Source: an uncultured Clostridia bacterium (GTDB lineage Bacteria; Bacillota; Clostridia; Christensenellales; UBA1242). From it: 64,000 nucleotides of DNA. The stretch is taken from the NCBI GenBank assembly GCA_937896905.1, contig CALBOE010000006.1, forward strand, positions 422,912-486,911. The letters are read 5' to 3'. Below are positions 44,902 to 52,507 of this stretch, one piece after another; within the stretch, counting starts at the first letter, position 1, and the number at the start of each line of letters is the position of its first letter. The position numbers and the translations under genes are program-made. Below the pieces are notes generated by a model that made no database searches, had not been told where the DNA came from, and was given only the letters and a program-made list of their open reading frames with translations.

Positions 44902-46941
44902 ATGAAAATGAAAGTTTTAAGCCCCGCCGGAGATATGGAAAGTTTAAAAATGGCCGTTTTTAATGGGGCAGATGAGGTATATTTGGGCGTTAAAGATTTT
45001 AATGCCAGAAACATTGAAGGATTTAACTTGCAAACTTTAAAACAAGCGGTGGATTTTGCGCACATTTATGGTGTTAGAGTTTTTTTAACGGTTAACATTT
45101 TGTTTGCAAACGACGAAGTTCAACAGGCTCTCGATTTAGTGGTTGATGCATGTAATTTAGGTGTTGATGCATTTATTGTGCAAGATTGGGGCTTGGCACA
45201 TTTAATTTATAAACACTATCCACAAATTGAAATGCACGCTAGCACACAAATGGGAATTCATAATCTTGAAGGTGTTAGAGAAGTGGAAAAGCTTGGGTTT
45301 AAACGGGTGGTTTTGGCAAGAGAAACGCCTTTAAGTGAAATTAAAAGAATTAACGAAAATAGCAATATAGAAATTGAATATTTTGTGCAAGGTGCATTGT
45401 GTGTTAGTTTTTCTGGCAACTGCTATATGAGTTCATATATGTTTAATGCTAGTGGAAATAGGGGAAAATGTAAACAGTTGTGCCGTTTGCCTTACGAGTT
45501 TAGGTTTAAAGGCAAAACCTTAAAGCAAGGGTATTTATTAAGTGCAAAAGATTTTAATATGCAAAACCGATTAAACGACTTACAAAAGGCGGGAGTGACA
45601 TCACTTAAAATTGAGGGGCGAGCAAGGCGCCCATACTACGTTGCCACAGCAACCAAAATGTATCGACAAGCGGTTGACAGATTTAAAACGGACAATGATA
45701 TTGAACTAGCTTTTAATAGGGGCTATGTTGAAGGTTATTTAAATGGAAATTCTGGCATAATTTCTCAATATCAAAATCATGTTGGGCTTGCAATTGGCAA
45801 GGTTGAAAGTGTGAATGTTGGTAAAAGGTTTAATGAAGTTTTTATTTCTTCAAGTGTGGAGTTATCGCCTAAATCCACCTTTAAATTTTTTGAAAATTCA
45901 AAGGAAATTGCGGTGTTAACGGCACACGATTTAACTAAAAAAGGCAAACTGTTTAGAATAACCACCACTCAAATAATTCCAGTTGGGGCAAAGGTGCATT
46001 TAATTGCGGACTATGAAAAGGAGCGGTTAGCCCTAAGCCAAACAAAAAAGGTTGACGTTAACATAAATATAACTTGCAAAGTTGGTGAAGAAATTTTAGC
46101 GGCGGTGAATTGCGGAAAAGCTAAATTTGAACTAAAAGGTGAAGTTTGCGAACGTGCGAAAAACGCACCTTTAACATTAATGGAATTGCAAGCAAACTTT
46201 AATAAATCTGAATATTTCAAAGCAAATGTAACTGCTAATATTGAAAATGTTTTTATGCCTAAAAATAAACTAAATGAGTTTAGGCGAAATGTTTTTGATC
46301 GTTTAGAAAAAGAATTAACACTTGTTAATCGCATAAACCCAAGCAAGGTGAAAGTTGTTGTTCCAAACCCAACTTTGCAACTTGAAAATTTTCAAATAAC
46401 CAGCAAAGAAAGTGGCAGCTTCACGGCTAAAAATGTAATTTATACACCAGAGATATATACGGAAGAAAGTATTACAGAATTTGTTAATGAATGTGAAATG
46501 CAAAATAAAAAGCCATATTTAAATTTGCCCAACTTTGCACTTAAAGAAGATGTTGAACTTTTAAAACAACTTGTGAATAAGTTGCCGGTTGGAATAGTTG
46601 TTAATAACCCTTATGCGTTTAGTTTTAACAAAAACAAAATTATTGGCGGAGGAATGAATGTTTATAATTCTTTCGCAGCGCAATATTGGGGGTTAAACTA
46701 TCTTTCGGCAGAAAGTGGAAATGTTGCAAGTACAAGCAGTAAAGTGTCAAATAATCCTCCGCATAACACTGTTCGAATGCCATATATTACGTTGCGCCAC
46801 TGCCCAATGAAAGAGCACTTAAACGCAAATTGCGCAAATTGCCCATATAAAGATGGTTTTACCTACAAAATGGCAAATAACACAGAACTTAAACTTAAAA
46901 GAATAAAATTAAGCAGCTGCACCTTTTATTTAGTAGATTAA
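44902..46941 (+). CDS. Peptidase U32 family protein (RNA hydroxylase type)
   Basis: A 679-residue U32 protein with the C-terminal DUF3656 region, the arrangement of RlhA (23S rRNA C2501 hydroxylation); shorter relatives of the TrhP type modify tRNA. The U32 block is clear: EYFVQGALCVSFSGNCYMSS, then NRGKCKQLCR, giving the four conserved cysteines expected to bind an Fe-S cluster. TIM-barrel beginnings PAGDMESLKMAVFNGADEVYLG are at the N-terminus. Near the end, CPMKEHLNANCANCPY adds a second cysteine cluster. It has no ribosome site and a leaderless promoter. Protease activity, implied by the old name, is unlikely. Confidence 0.88.
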   Translation: MKMKVLSPAGDMESLKMAVFNGADEVYLGVKDFNARNIEGFNLQTLKQAVDFAHIYGVRVFLTVNILFANDEVQQALDLVVDACNLGVDAFIVQDWGLAHLIYKHYPQIEMHASTQMGIHNLEGVREVEKLGFKRVVLARETPLSEIKRINENSNIEIEYFVQGALCVSFSGNCYMSSYMFNASGNRGKCKQLCRLPYEFRFKGKTLKQGYLLSAKDFNMQNRLNDLQKAGVTSLKIEGRARRPYYVATATKMYRQAVDRFKTDNDIELAFNRGYVEGYLNGNSGIISQYQNHVGLAIGKVESVNVGKRFNEVFISSSVELSPKSTFKFFENSKEIAVLTAHDLTKKGKLFRITTTQIIPVGAKVHLIADYEKERLALSQTKKVDVNINITCKVGEEILAAVNCGKAKFELKGEVCERAKNAPLTLMELQANFNKSEYFKANVTANIENVFMPKNKLNEFRRNVFDRLEKELTLVNRINPSKVKVVVPNPTLQLENFQITSKESGSFTAKNVIYTPEIYTEESITEFVNECEMQNKKPYLNLPNFALKEDVELLKQLVNKLPVGIVVNNPYAFSFNKNKIIGGGMNVYNSFAAQYWGLNYLSAESGNVASTSSKVSNNPPHNTVRMPYITLRHCPMKEHLNANCANCPYKDGFTYKMANNTELKLKRIKLSSCTFYLVD

Positions 46942-47251
46942 TTTATTTTCTAAAAACAGAAACTATCAATGTTTATTTCTAACAATAAAATTGAACATAA
47001 ATTCAACCTTAAAAATCAAAAATAAACATATAAACAATGGTCTATGCAAACTAAACAGATACTTTATTTTCAAACCAAACTTTTATAAAAAAGATAATTT
47101 ATTAATGCGGTTAAACTAAATAGCAACACAATAACTTTAACTCAACTTTTTTTAATAGTTAAAAGATGTTTAATTTGCTTGACTTTACAGCCTTAGTTGA
47201 GTTATCATTAGAATGATAATAAAATGTTATCAAAAGAAAAAGGAGTGAGTT
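46942..47251. other. AT-rich intergenic stretch upstream of DUF4177-like gene
   Basis: No gene seen. The first 220 bases are very AT-rich without clear structure; the U32 gene has no obvious terminator here. The last 75 bases hold the promoter and palindrome described separately. Confidence 0.6.
47179..47219 (+). promoter_or_regulatory. Promoter with operator-like palindrome
   Basis: TTGACT (47179-47184), 18-nt spacer, TATCAT (47203-47208). The -10 lies inside an inverted repeat TTATCATT-AG-AATGATAA (47202-47219), loosely similar to Fur/PerR-type boxes. A repressor bound here would block transcription of the gene at 47252; the regulator is unknown. Confidence 0.55.
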
Positions 47252-47647
47252 ATGAAAGAAACAAAATCTGTTCAGGTTTATCCTGACAACGATGCAATTA
47301 ATCGTAAAATTGAAGTTTGGGGACTTTTTGGCTGGGAATTGCTTTCAAATCAAAGACAACAAGAAAAACATGGGGACATGATTGAAACTTTTGTGGTTTT
47401 AACATTCCAAAGAGAAAAAAGTGAACCTTGGTATCCAGAAGTAAGCAAACTTGAAAAGGAATACGATTCTCTATGTGCTGAATATAGCGCAATAGAAGCA
47501 CAAGCGCCAAAAGGATTATTTGGAAGTGTTTTAAGTTTGTTTGGCGGAAAGAAAAAACAAGCTGAAAGAGAAGAAAAATTGAGCGCTATTTCTAAGAAGC
47601 TAGATGAAATTGCTGAAAAAGCAGAGGCTCTTGTAAACGGAAGATAA
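47252..47647 (+). CDS. Small cytoplasmic protein, DUF4177-like
   Basis: A 131-residue soluble protein. The N-terminal half (INRKIEVWGLFGWELLSNQ, ETFVVLTFQRE) resembles DUF4177, a small fold whose GWEL block is its most recognisable part. The C-terminal half is a charged helix with coiled-coil character (LEKEYDSLCAEYSAIEAQ, then KKKQAEREEKLSAISKKLDEI). AAAGGAG precedes the ATG. Its promoter is overlapped by an 8-2-8 palindrome, so expression is probably regulated. Function unknown. Confidence 0.68.
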   Translation: MKETKSVQVYPDNDAINRKIEVWGLFGWELLSNQRQQEKHGDMIETFVVLTFQREKSEPWYPEVSKLEKEYDSLCAEYSAIEAQAPKGLFGSVLSLFGGKKKQAEREEKLSAISKKLDEIAEKAEALVNGR

Positions 47648-47784
47648 TAATTTGTTGCATTCTAATTAAAAAGCAGAACAAAAGTGGCAAAATTGTAAAA
47701 CAATTGCAATAAAAGAGTGTGGAAAGCGTGCTCTATTCTGTTTGTTCGCAATTAAAAATCAGCGTCTTTTAATTTAAGTTTTTA

Positions 47785-47818
47785 AAAAAACAGCAGACAA
47801 TAACATTTGCTGTTTTTT
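47785..47818 (+). terminator. Terminator, probably of 47252 gene
   Basis: AAAAAACAGCA (47785-47795) pairs with TGCTGTTTTTT (47808-47818); symmetric A and T runs allow use in both directions. Confidence 0.78.
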
Positions 47819-47821
47819 CAT

Positions 47822-47849
47822 TAAAAATAACACTCTTGCGAGTGCTATT
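47822..47849 (-). terminator. Minus-strand terminator without a visible gene
   Basis: AATAGCACTC pairs with GAGTGTTATT on the minus strand and is followed by TTTTT. No minus-strand gene precedes it, so it may be left from a lost tRNA or other gene. Confidence 0.6.
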
Positions 47850-48001
47850 AATTGGTTGAACAAGAGCCATCTAAGTTGAACCGCTAAATTATATATTAAT
47901 TTAATATATAAAAGTATTTAAAAATCTTGATTAATGTGTTTTTTGATAAAGTTTTAACTTTATTCCAGATAAATTTTGCAACATTAAAGCAAATAGAATG
48001 C

Positions 48002-48030
48002 TTCAAAATATATTTGAAATTTGTTATAAT
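48002..48030 (+). promoter_or_regulatory. Leaderless promoter of GNAT gene
   Basis: TTCAAA (48002-48007), 17-nt spacer, TGT-TATAAT with the -10 at 48025-48030. +1 is predicted at 48037, which identifies that ATG as the true start. Confidence 0.78.
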
Positions 48031-48036
48031 GACAAT

Positions 48037-48522
48037 ATGATAATAAGAGAATTTGCAAACAATGATATTGAACAAATAAAAGATTTACTCGTCGAATTAC
48101 AACAATATGTAATTGAGATTGATAAATACAATCTTAATATTATTTCTGATGCATATAGAGATAAATATTTTGAGTATATGATAGATGACTTAAAAACTCA
48201 ACAAGGTAAAATTTATATAGCGGAAGAAAATGGCGCAATTGTAGGTTTTATTGCAGGATATGTTCAAACATATGATGAAAGAGACAAGCTGGATTATACT
48301 TGTCCTAATAAAGGAATTGTTGCAGAACTTATTGTTAGTAAAAATATAAGAAGCAAAGGTTCAGGACAATTACTTTTAAATAAACTAGAAGAATATTTTA
48401 CGTCTATAGAGTGTAAATATATTCAAATAGATGTGTTTGCTTACAATGAAATTGGTAAAAATTTTTATTACAAAAATAAATATGAAGATAGAATGATAAC
48501 TTTATTTAAAAAATTAGACTAA
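48037..48522 (+). CDS. GNAT family N-acetyltransferase
   Basis: A 161-residue acetyl-CoA-dependent acetyltransferase. The GNAT fold is visible: IREFANNDIEQIKDLL (first strand and helix), GKIYIAEENGAIVGFIAGYV (strands 3-4), AELIVSKNIRSKGSGQLLLNKLEEY (acetyl-CoA-binding Q/RxxGxG/A, here RSKGSG), and IQIDVFAYNEIGKNFYYKNKYED near the C-terminus. I start it at 48037 from the promoter position; an in-frame ATG at 47998 would include the promoter within the gene. Substrate unknown. It sits in the accessory patch next to the tRNA gene, possibly acquired. Confidence 0.88.
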   Translation: MIIREFANNDIEQIKDLLVELQQYVIEIDKYNLNIISDAYRDKYFEYMIDDLKTQQGKIYIAEENGAIVGFIAGYVQTYDERDKLDYTCPNKGIVAELIVSKNIRSKGSGQLLLNKLEEYFTSIECKYIQIDVFAYNEIGKNFYYKNKYEDRMITLFKKLD

Positions 48523-48552
48523 AAGAACGAACATAATTTTGTTCGTTCTTTT
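48521..48552. terminator. Terminator of GNAT gene
   Basis: AAAAGAACGAACA (48521-48533) pairs with TGTTCGTTCTTTT (48540-48552) around TAATTT. Confidence 0.85.
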
Positions 48553-48594
48553 ATGTTTTAAATTAACGAAACGAGTTCGGTAGATAAAAATATC

Positions 48595-48642
48595 AAAAAA
48601 CTCAGTTGATGCCCATATTTGTACGGGTGGTTCAACTGAGTT
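48595..48642 (-). terminator. Large minus-strand hairpin next to tRNA-tail-like sequence
   Basis: AACTCAGTTGA pairs with TCAACTGAGTT (48642-48632 with 48609-48599) enclosing a weaker inner stem, followed by TTTTTT on the minus strand. It directly follows CTCAACCAAGTGG, a near copy of the initiator tRNA 3' end plus its flank. Confidence 0.65.
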
Positions 48643-48697
48643 CCACTTGGTTGAGCGTGAATAACCATAATAGAACAAATATATTTATTCAAATTAC

Positions 48698-48726
48698 TTG
48701 ACTTGTAAAATATTCTATGATATATA
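48698..48726 (+). promoter_or_regulatory. Promoter of frameshifted gene
   Basis: TTGACT (48698-48703), 17-nt spacer, TGA-TATATA with the -10 at 48721-48726, followed by a strong AGGAGG ribosome site. Confidence 0.7.
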
Positions 48727-48751
48727 TTATCACATAATAGGAGGATATATA

Positions 48752-49116
48752 ATGAATGAGTTAACAGAAAAAGTTTTAATAAAGAAGAAGCCAATCAGAT
48801 TAGAACAACAACAATTGAAATTATTAAAATTACACCTAATTTAGAAATGGTTAAAGATACCACTGGAATTGTTTATGATACAAGTGTTTTACATTTTCTT
48901 GTTCCTAAAGGTGTAAATGTTAGGCATGCATTAAGAGATGCGATGGGTGTTTTAAAAACCGAAAAAGATAAAACTCATGCGGTTCTTAAGTACAAAGAAT
49001 TTGAAGTGTCTTTTGGAAGAGATGAAAAATTTGTTGATATTCTTGATTATATTTATGCTGTAGATGATTTTATGAAAAGTCAAACAATTTCATCAAATTC
49101 TAATTTTTCTTGTTAA
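48752..49116 (+). pseudogene. Frameshifted small gene of unknown family
   Basis: The ATG at 48752 has an excellent AGGAGG site but the frame ends after about 31 codons. The adjacent frame continues without a stop from 48775 to 49116. Adding one T to the four-T run at 48774-48777 joins MNELTEKV to FNKEEANQIRTTT and restores a single protein of about 120 residues ending SSNSNFSC. The downstream part (VLHFLVPKGVNVRHALRDAMGVLKTEKDKTHAVLKY split across the middle) is not a family I know. Either a one-base deletion has inactivated it or the base is a sequencing error. The intact promoter and terminator suggest the damage is recent. Confidence 0.7.
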
Positions 49117-49129
49117 TAAGCAACTGAAG

Positions 49130-49163
49130 AAAGAACAAACCGAATTTGGTTTGTTCTTTTTCA
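49130..49163 (+). terminator. Terminator of frameshifted gene
   Basis: AAAGAACAAACC (49130-49141) pairs with GGTTTGTTCTTT (49148-49159) around GAATTT, followed by T residues. Confidence 0.84.
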
Positions 49164-49190
49164 TAATTTATTTGTATTTTAGATTAAAAT

Positions 49191-49220
49191 AAAAACCATA
49201 GTTGGATTCAACTATGGTTT
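49191..49220 (-). terminator. Terminator of initiator tRNA gene
   Basis: AAACCATAGTTG pairs with CAACTATGGTTT (49220-49209 with 49204-49193) and is followed by TTTTTA on the minus strand, 5 nt after the tRNA CCA end. Confidence 0.85.
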
Positions 49221-49224
49221 CACT

Positions 49225-49301
49225 TGGTTGCGGGGACAGGATTTGAACCTGTGACCTTCGGGTTATGAGCCCGACGAGCTGCCGTGCTGCTCCACCCCGC
49301 G
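49225..49301 (-). tRNA. Initiator tRNA-fMet (CAT)
   Basis: A 77-nt cloverleaf with encoded CCA. The first base C1 is opposite A72 (CGCGGGG against CCCCGCA), the mismatch that marks initiator tRNAs. The anticodon stem has three G-C pairs around CTCATAA, and the T loop is TTCAAAT. It closely resembles the E. coli initiator tRNA. It is a single gene with its own promoter and terminator. Its 3' flank, with a partial copy at about 48640-48655, resembles a possible attachment site. Confidence 0.95.
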
Positions 49302-49341
49302 ATATTAATGAGGTGCAAATTTTTTAATTTGTACATTAACA

Positions 49342-49370
49342 TTTATAACATATTATGTTTCTTTTGTCAA
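49342..49370 (-). promoter_or_regulatory. Promoter of initiator tRNA
   Basis: TTGACA (49370-49365), 17-nt spacer, TGT-TATAAA with the -10 at 49347-49342. +1 near 49335 leaves about 33 nt before the mature tRNA. Confidence 0.8.
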
Positions 49371-49547
49371 TAAATTTCCTTAAAATTGCGTAAAATTTTA
49401 CGCTTTTTTTAATTTTTTATGCAAATTTTAGTAAAATTCTAAAAATTTTAAGCAAAACAATAAAAATTGAATAATATCAAAGGGCATAACTCCAACTAAT
49501 ATAAAGGCATGAAAATTTTTCGAATTTATCAGCTTGGCGGTGAAAAA

Positions 49548-49574
49548 AACAGCACCGTTATTTAGTGCTGTTCT
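49548..49574 (-). terminator. Terminator of virD4-like gene
   Basis: AACAGCAC pairs with GTGCTGTT on the minus strand, followed by a T run; it starts 5 nt after the virD4 stop. Confidence 0.82.
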
Positions 49575-49578
49575 TTGT

Positions 49579-51588
49579 TTAGAATAAATCGTCGTCGTCA
49601 TCGTTGCTTTCGTCGGCCGATAACATTGAATTACGATATTTAATGTCGTAATAAACTTCGTTTTCGTCAAACATACGTCTTTGCTGATAGGTGCCAAACA
49701 CTTTGGTGGTGTCGTACACTTTGCTTTCGAAGTATGGAGTTATAACCGTTTTAAGCGCAGCATTAGGCGAGAATGTTTTGAAAATGATTTGTTTTTTATC
49801 TCTAAACGACATCAATTCTTCTGGATACGCAATTGGAATTGATATGGTTTGTTTGCTGGTTGTTGTGCTATCTTTTCCATCTCCACCAGAACTTTTGCTT
49901 TCGCTGCTTTTAGAAATGGTTTTCTTTCCAAGAAGTTCGCTAAATTCTTTGTTGGTTACCATGTCTTCCGAAGCAATGTAGCATTGAATTGGGCAGTTAT
50001 CCTTAATAATTTTACCTTCGTCTTGGCCGTAAACTTGATATAACTGGCTGTAACTTTGCACGCAAAGTTCAAAGAAAATTCCGCGAGAACGTCCAACCGT
50101 CATAATAGAACCAAACTCTGGGAACCTTGGCATATTACCAAATTCGTCCAGCATAAAGTAAACATTTCTTTTTAAACGTCCGCCAATGCTTTGAGCTTTT
50201 TCAACAAGGCGTTTGTATAATTGAGTTACGAACAATATTGCAAGTGGATAACGTGTTCTAACCTCATCTGGAATAATTAAGAAAATTGCAGTTGGGCGTT
50301 CGTCCATATTAACAAATTCTAGTTCACTGCAAGCGGTTAAGAAACTTATACCAGTGTCGCTGAACAGTGCGGTTTTGCTAGACACAAACCCCATATAGTT
50401 CTTGGTTGTGCTTTCTGCATTGTGAAGTGCGGTTGAGGCAAGGTCTGGAACTTTGCTAAATTTGTCCCTATTTTCAAACAAATACTGTTTTAGTGTTGCG
50501 TAAGTGTCACGTCCTGTGTCGGTGAAATTACAAATTTTATAAACATTATATAGATTATATTTTTCTCTTGTCATTCCAAGTTCTGGAATTCGGCTATCTT
50601 CCAACATTGCCAGCATAACTGCATGAATTAATCTTTGTGCAGTACGTTCCCAAGATGGGTCCTTTGTGCTTTCAATTGGTGCAAGGGTGGTACAAATATC
50701 GTTTAATGCGTTAAATGTTTTGTCTTGCAAATCCCTAGAAATAACTCGCATATCATTTTCCAAAACGTGTTTATCGGCATATGCGGTGCCATTAAACTCA
50801 AACCATGTTGTTGCATTGTGGTCGAACGGACGTTGCAATATTAGGTTATATCCTCTTGGGTTATCGCCAGGGTAGTGAACTCTAACTTCTTTTTCCAAAC
50901 TGAAACTGCGTTGATACATATCGTAAGGGTAAACAAGCGGGTTCCATTGAACAGATTGGAAAGGGTTTCTTAAATCTATAACTTGAACATCATACCCTTC
51001 GTTGCGTAATTTATTAGAACATTTTTCATAAAGTTCACCTTTAGGGTCGGTAACCACAAAAGATGGTTTAGATGCCGTCATACTCATCAATTGTAAAGAT
51101 GGCACAACAAATCGAGAGGTTTTACCAGAAGAGGTTGTACCCACAACAAGCGTGTGAATAGGTTCAACAAAGTTAATGTCCATTCCAGACTTTTTATCTT
51201 CTGCACGAACTAAAATTCCATCTTTTTTGCTTTGCCTTAAACTGGAAAGAGTGTTAAAATTAAATCCTTTTTCTTTTTTAAGGTCTTCGTCGGTAACAAA
51301 ATCTTTATCGTAAAATTCTTTAACTTCTCTGCCTCGGCTGTCGGTAACTTTGTCTTCGGCTTTGTCTTTCTTTTTCTTTCCTTTGCCGTCCACAACATTC
51401 ATTAAATCTTTAACAAGCAACAACCCTAAAAGAATGAACACCGCAAATATTGGCAACATATTGGTTAAATATTTGGGGTTAAAACCAAAAGTTTTGTCGT
51501 TAAAATATGTTAATGCAACAATGCTTCCGGCATAAATAACCACACCTAAAATAATGTAAAGCAAAATTTTTTTAAAAAATGTTTTCAT
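49579..51588 (-). CDS. virD4: Type IV coupling protein, VirD4/TraG family
   Basis: Membrane ATPase that hands substrates to a type IV secretion channel. Two N-terminal helices (about 8-28 and 42-62) precede the motor domain. Walker A is VGTTSSGKTSR near residue 149, VTDPKGELY follows, and Walker B is FMLDEFGNMP near 479, with VQSYSQL downstream; all are typical of the family. The tail contains a Ser-rich stretch (SKSSESKSSGG) and ends in acidic residues DDDDDLF. At 669 residues it is of normal size. It is encoded opposite to the channel genes starting at 51964. AAAGGGA precedes the ATG. No relaxase lies beside it. Confidence 0.93.
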   Translation of the reverse strand: MKTFFKKILLYIILGVVIYAGSIVALTYFNDKTFGFNPKYLTNMLPIFAVFILLGLLLVKDLMNVVDGKGKKKKDKAEDKVTDSRGREVKEFYDKDFVTDEDLKKEKGFNFNTLSSLRQSKKDGILVRAEDKKSGMDINFVEPIHTLVVGTTSSGKTSRFVVPSLQLMSMTASKPSFVVTDPKGELYEKCSNKLRNEGYDVQVIDLRNPFQSVQWNPLVYPYDMYQRSFSLEKEVRVHYPGDNPRGYNLILQRPFDHNATTWFEFNGTAYADKHVLENDMRVISRDLQDKTFNALNDICTTLAPIESTKDPSWERTAQRLIHAVMLAMLEDSRIPELGMTREKYNLYNVYKICNFTDTGRDTYATLKQYLFENRDKFSKVPDLASTALHNAESTTKNYMGFVSSKTALFSDTGISFLTACSELEFVNMDERPTAIFLIIPDEVRTRYPLAILFVTQLYKRLVEKAQSIGGRLKRNVYFMLDEFGNMPRFPEFGSIMTVGRSRGIFFELCVQSYSQLYQVYGQDEGKIIKDNCPIQCYIASEDMVTNKEFSELLGKKTISKSSESKSSGGDGKDSTTTSKQTISIPIAYPEELMSFRDKKQIIFKTFSPNAALKTVITPYFESKVYDTTKVFGTYQQRRMFDENEVYYDIKYRNSMLSADESNDDDDDLF

Positions 51589-51686
51589 TATATATCCCTT
51601 TCCTTATCAAAGTTTCTTTAATAAAGAATAAATAATATTTACAAATTTGTCAACCAAATTTTGTTGTAATTATATCATACTAGGCT

Positions 51687-51761
51687 GGCGAAGCATCTCT
51701 CTGTCATGCTGAGGGCAACGAAGTATCTCAACATTGTCATTGCGAAGGTAGTGTGGCAATC
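51687..51761. repeat. Dispersed short repeat cluster
   Basis: A 28-nt unit at 51702-51729 begins TGTCATGCTGA and ends GAAGTATCTC. A partial unit stands before it (51687-51699), and a related unit at 51735-51761 begins TGTCATTGCGAAGG and ends GTGGCAATC. The first type recurs at 54066-54093 with 22 of 28 positions equal. Such units are widespread as intergenic repeats in many genomes. Confidence 0.65.
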
Positions 51762-51878
51762 TTTTGTTGTTTGCAATTAAAAACGAATAAAAACAATAAT
51801 AAAAGAAAAACTAACAATGTGCAAAAAAAGAAAACTTTAAAAAAATTAAAAAAAAATGCAAAAAAATGTTAAAATTAG

Positions 51879-51907
51879 TTGATTTTAAATTTTCAACTTG
51901 CTATCAT
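51879..51907 (+). promoter_or_regulatory. Promoter of pilin gene
   Basis: TTGATT (51879-51884), 17-nt spacer, TGC-TATCAT with the -10 at 51902-51907. The leader is about 50 nt. Confidence 0.72.
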
Positions 51908-51963
51908 TAAATCATACAAATGCACATCTAAGCATTGTGTGCAAATTAAGGGGGATAATTTTT

Positions 51964-52356
51964 ATGAATATGTTTTTAGCAGCAACAGCTTTGCCAGCAT
52001 GGCTAACAAGTTTACTTAATGCATTAACCAACATTGTTAACCCAATTTTAATTGTGGCTGCAACAGCAGGCATTATTTATGCAGTTTGGGTGGGCATTAA
52101 ATTTGTTAAGGCAGATGAAAAAAATGAAAGGGAAGAAGCAAAACAAAAACTTATCACTGTTATCATTGGTGTTGTTGTAACTGGTGTTTTAATTGCGTTG
52201 TTCTACTTCTTAAAAACCGCATTCGAAAAAGGTTGGATTAACCTTAAAGGTTGGTACAAAGAAGATCAAGACGGTGGTGGTGTAACAAGCATTGGCAACG
52301 GATTGATGGACACTGTTAATTTCTATGCAAACGGTTTCCGTGCAATGTTAATGTAA
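51964..52356 (+). CDS. VirB2/Mbov_0395-type pilin-like conjugal protein
   Basis: A 130-residue small membrane protein with two helices (about 15-45 and 60-85) separated by a charged loop, KADEKNEREEAKQK. This layout and the GIIYAVWVGIKFVKADEKNEREEAKQ region (split at the helix end) match the pilin-like proteins found next to VirB6-type proteins in Firmicutes and mycoplasma conjugative elements. I start it at the ATG at 51964 with AGGGGGA; the longer frame from 51898 lies in the leader. It is first of the channel gene set and has its own strong terminator, fitting high expression of a pilus subunit. Confidence 0.78.
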   Translation: MNMFLAATALPAWLTSLLNALTNIVNPILIVAATAGIIYAVWVGIKFVKADEKNEREEAKQKLITVIIGVVVTGVLIALFYFLKTAFEKGWINLKGWYKEDQDGGGVTSIGNGLMDTVNFYANGFRAMLM

Positions 52357-52369
52357 TTTAAAAACAAAA

Positions 52370-52392
52370 GGGCGCAATGCCCTTTTTTTCTA
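52370..52392 (+). terminator. Terminator of pilin gene
   Basis: AAAGGGC pairs with GCCCTTT around GCAAT, followed by a T run. Confidence 0.85.
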
Positions 52393-52454
52393 TTCTTTTG
52401 CTAATTAATTATATTCAATATTATTAATAAAAATGTTTTATTTTGCCAAATTAT

Positions 52455-52483
52455 TTGGTATTTAGTGCTTTTTTTGGTATAAT
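52455..52483 (+). promoter_or_regulatory. Promoter of 52508 gene
   Basis: TTGGTA (52455-52460), 17-nt spacer, TGG-TATAAT with the -10 at 52478-52483. Confidence 0.75.
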
Positions 52484-52507
52484 ACAAATAAAAAAGGAGG
52501 GTTATGT

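Larger units (their letters stand above)
47648..48036. other. Intergenic stretch with two hairpins and tRNA-tail-like sequence
   Basis: No gene seen. It contains the two terminator hairpins listed separately and, on the minus strand, TTCAACCA ending near 47852 directly before the second hairpin. This is the same arrangement as the initiator tRNA tail and its terminator at 49225. The GNAT promoter lies at its right end. Confidence 0.55.
51589..51963. other. Divergent control region with short dispersed repeats
   Basis: No gene seen between virD4 and the pilin gene. It contains imperfect repeat units at 51687-51761 (listed separately), a very A-rich tract near 51790-51870, and the pilin promoter. 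The virD4 promoter must also lie here but I could not fix it. Confidence 0.6.

Noticed and set aside
48558..48794. 78-codon open frame on the minus strand
   Set aside because: It spans a large hairpin, the promoter and the ribosome site of the frameshifted gene, with no start signals of its own.
48752..48847. Programmed -1 frameshift
   Set aside because: No standard slippery heptamer such as A AAA AAG and no downstream structure; a lost base in the T run is simpler.
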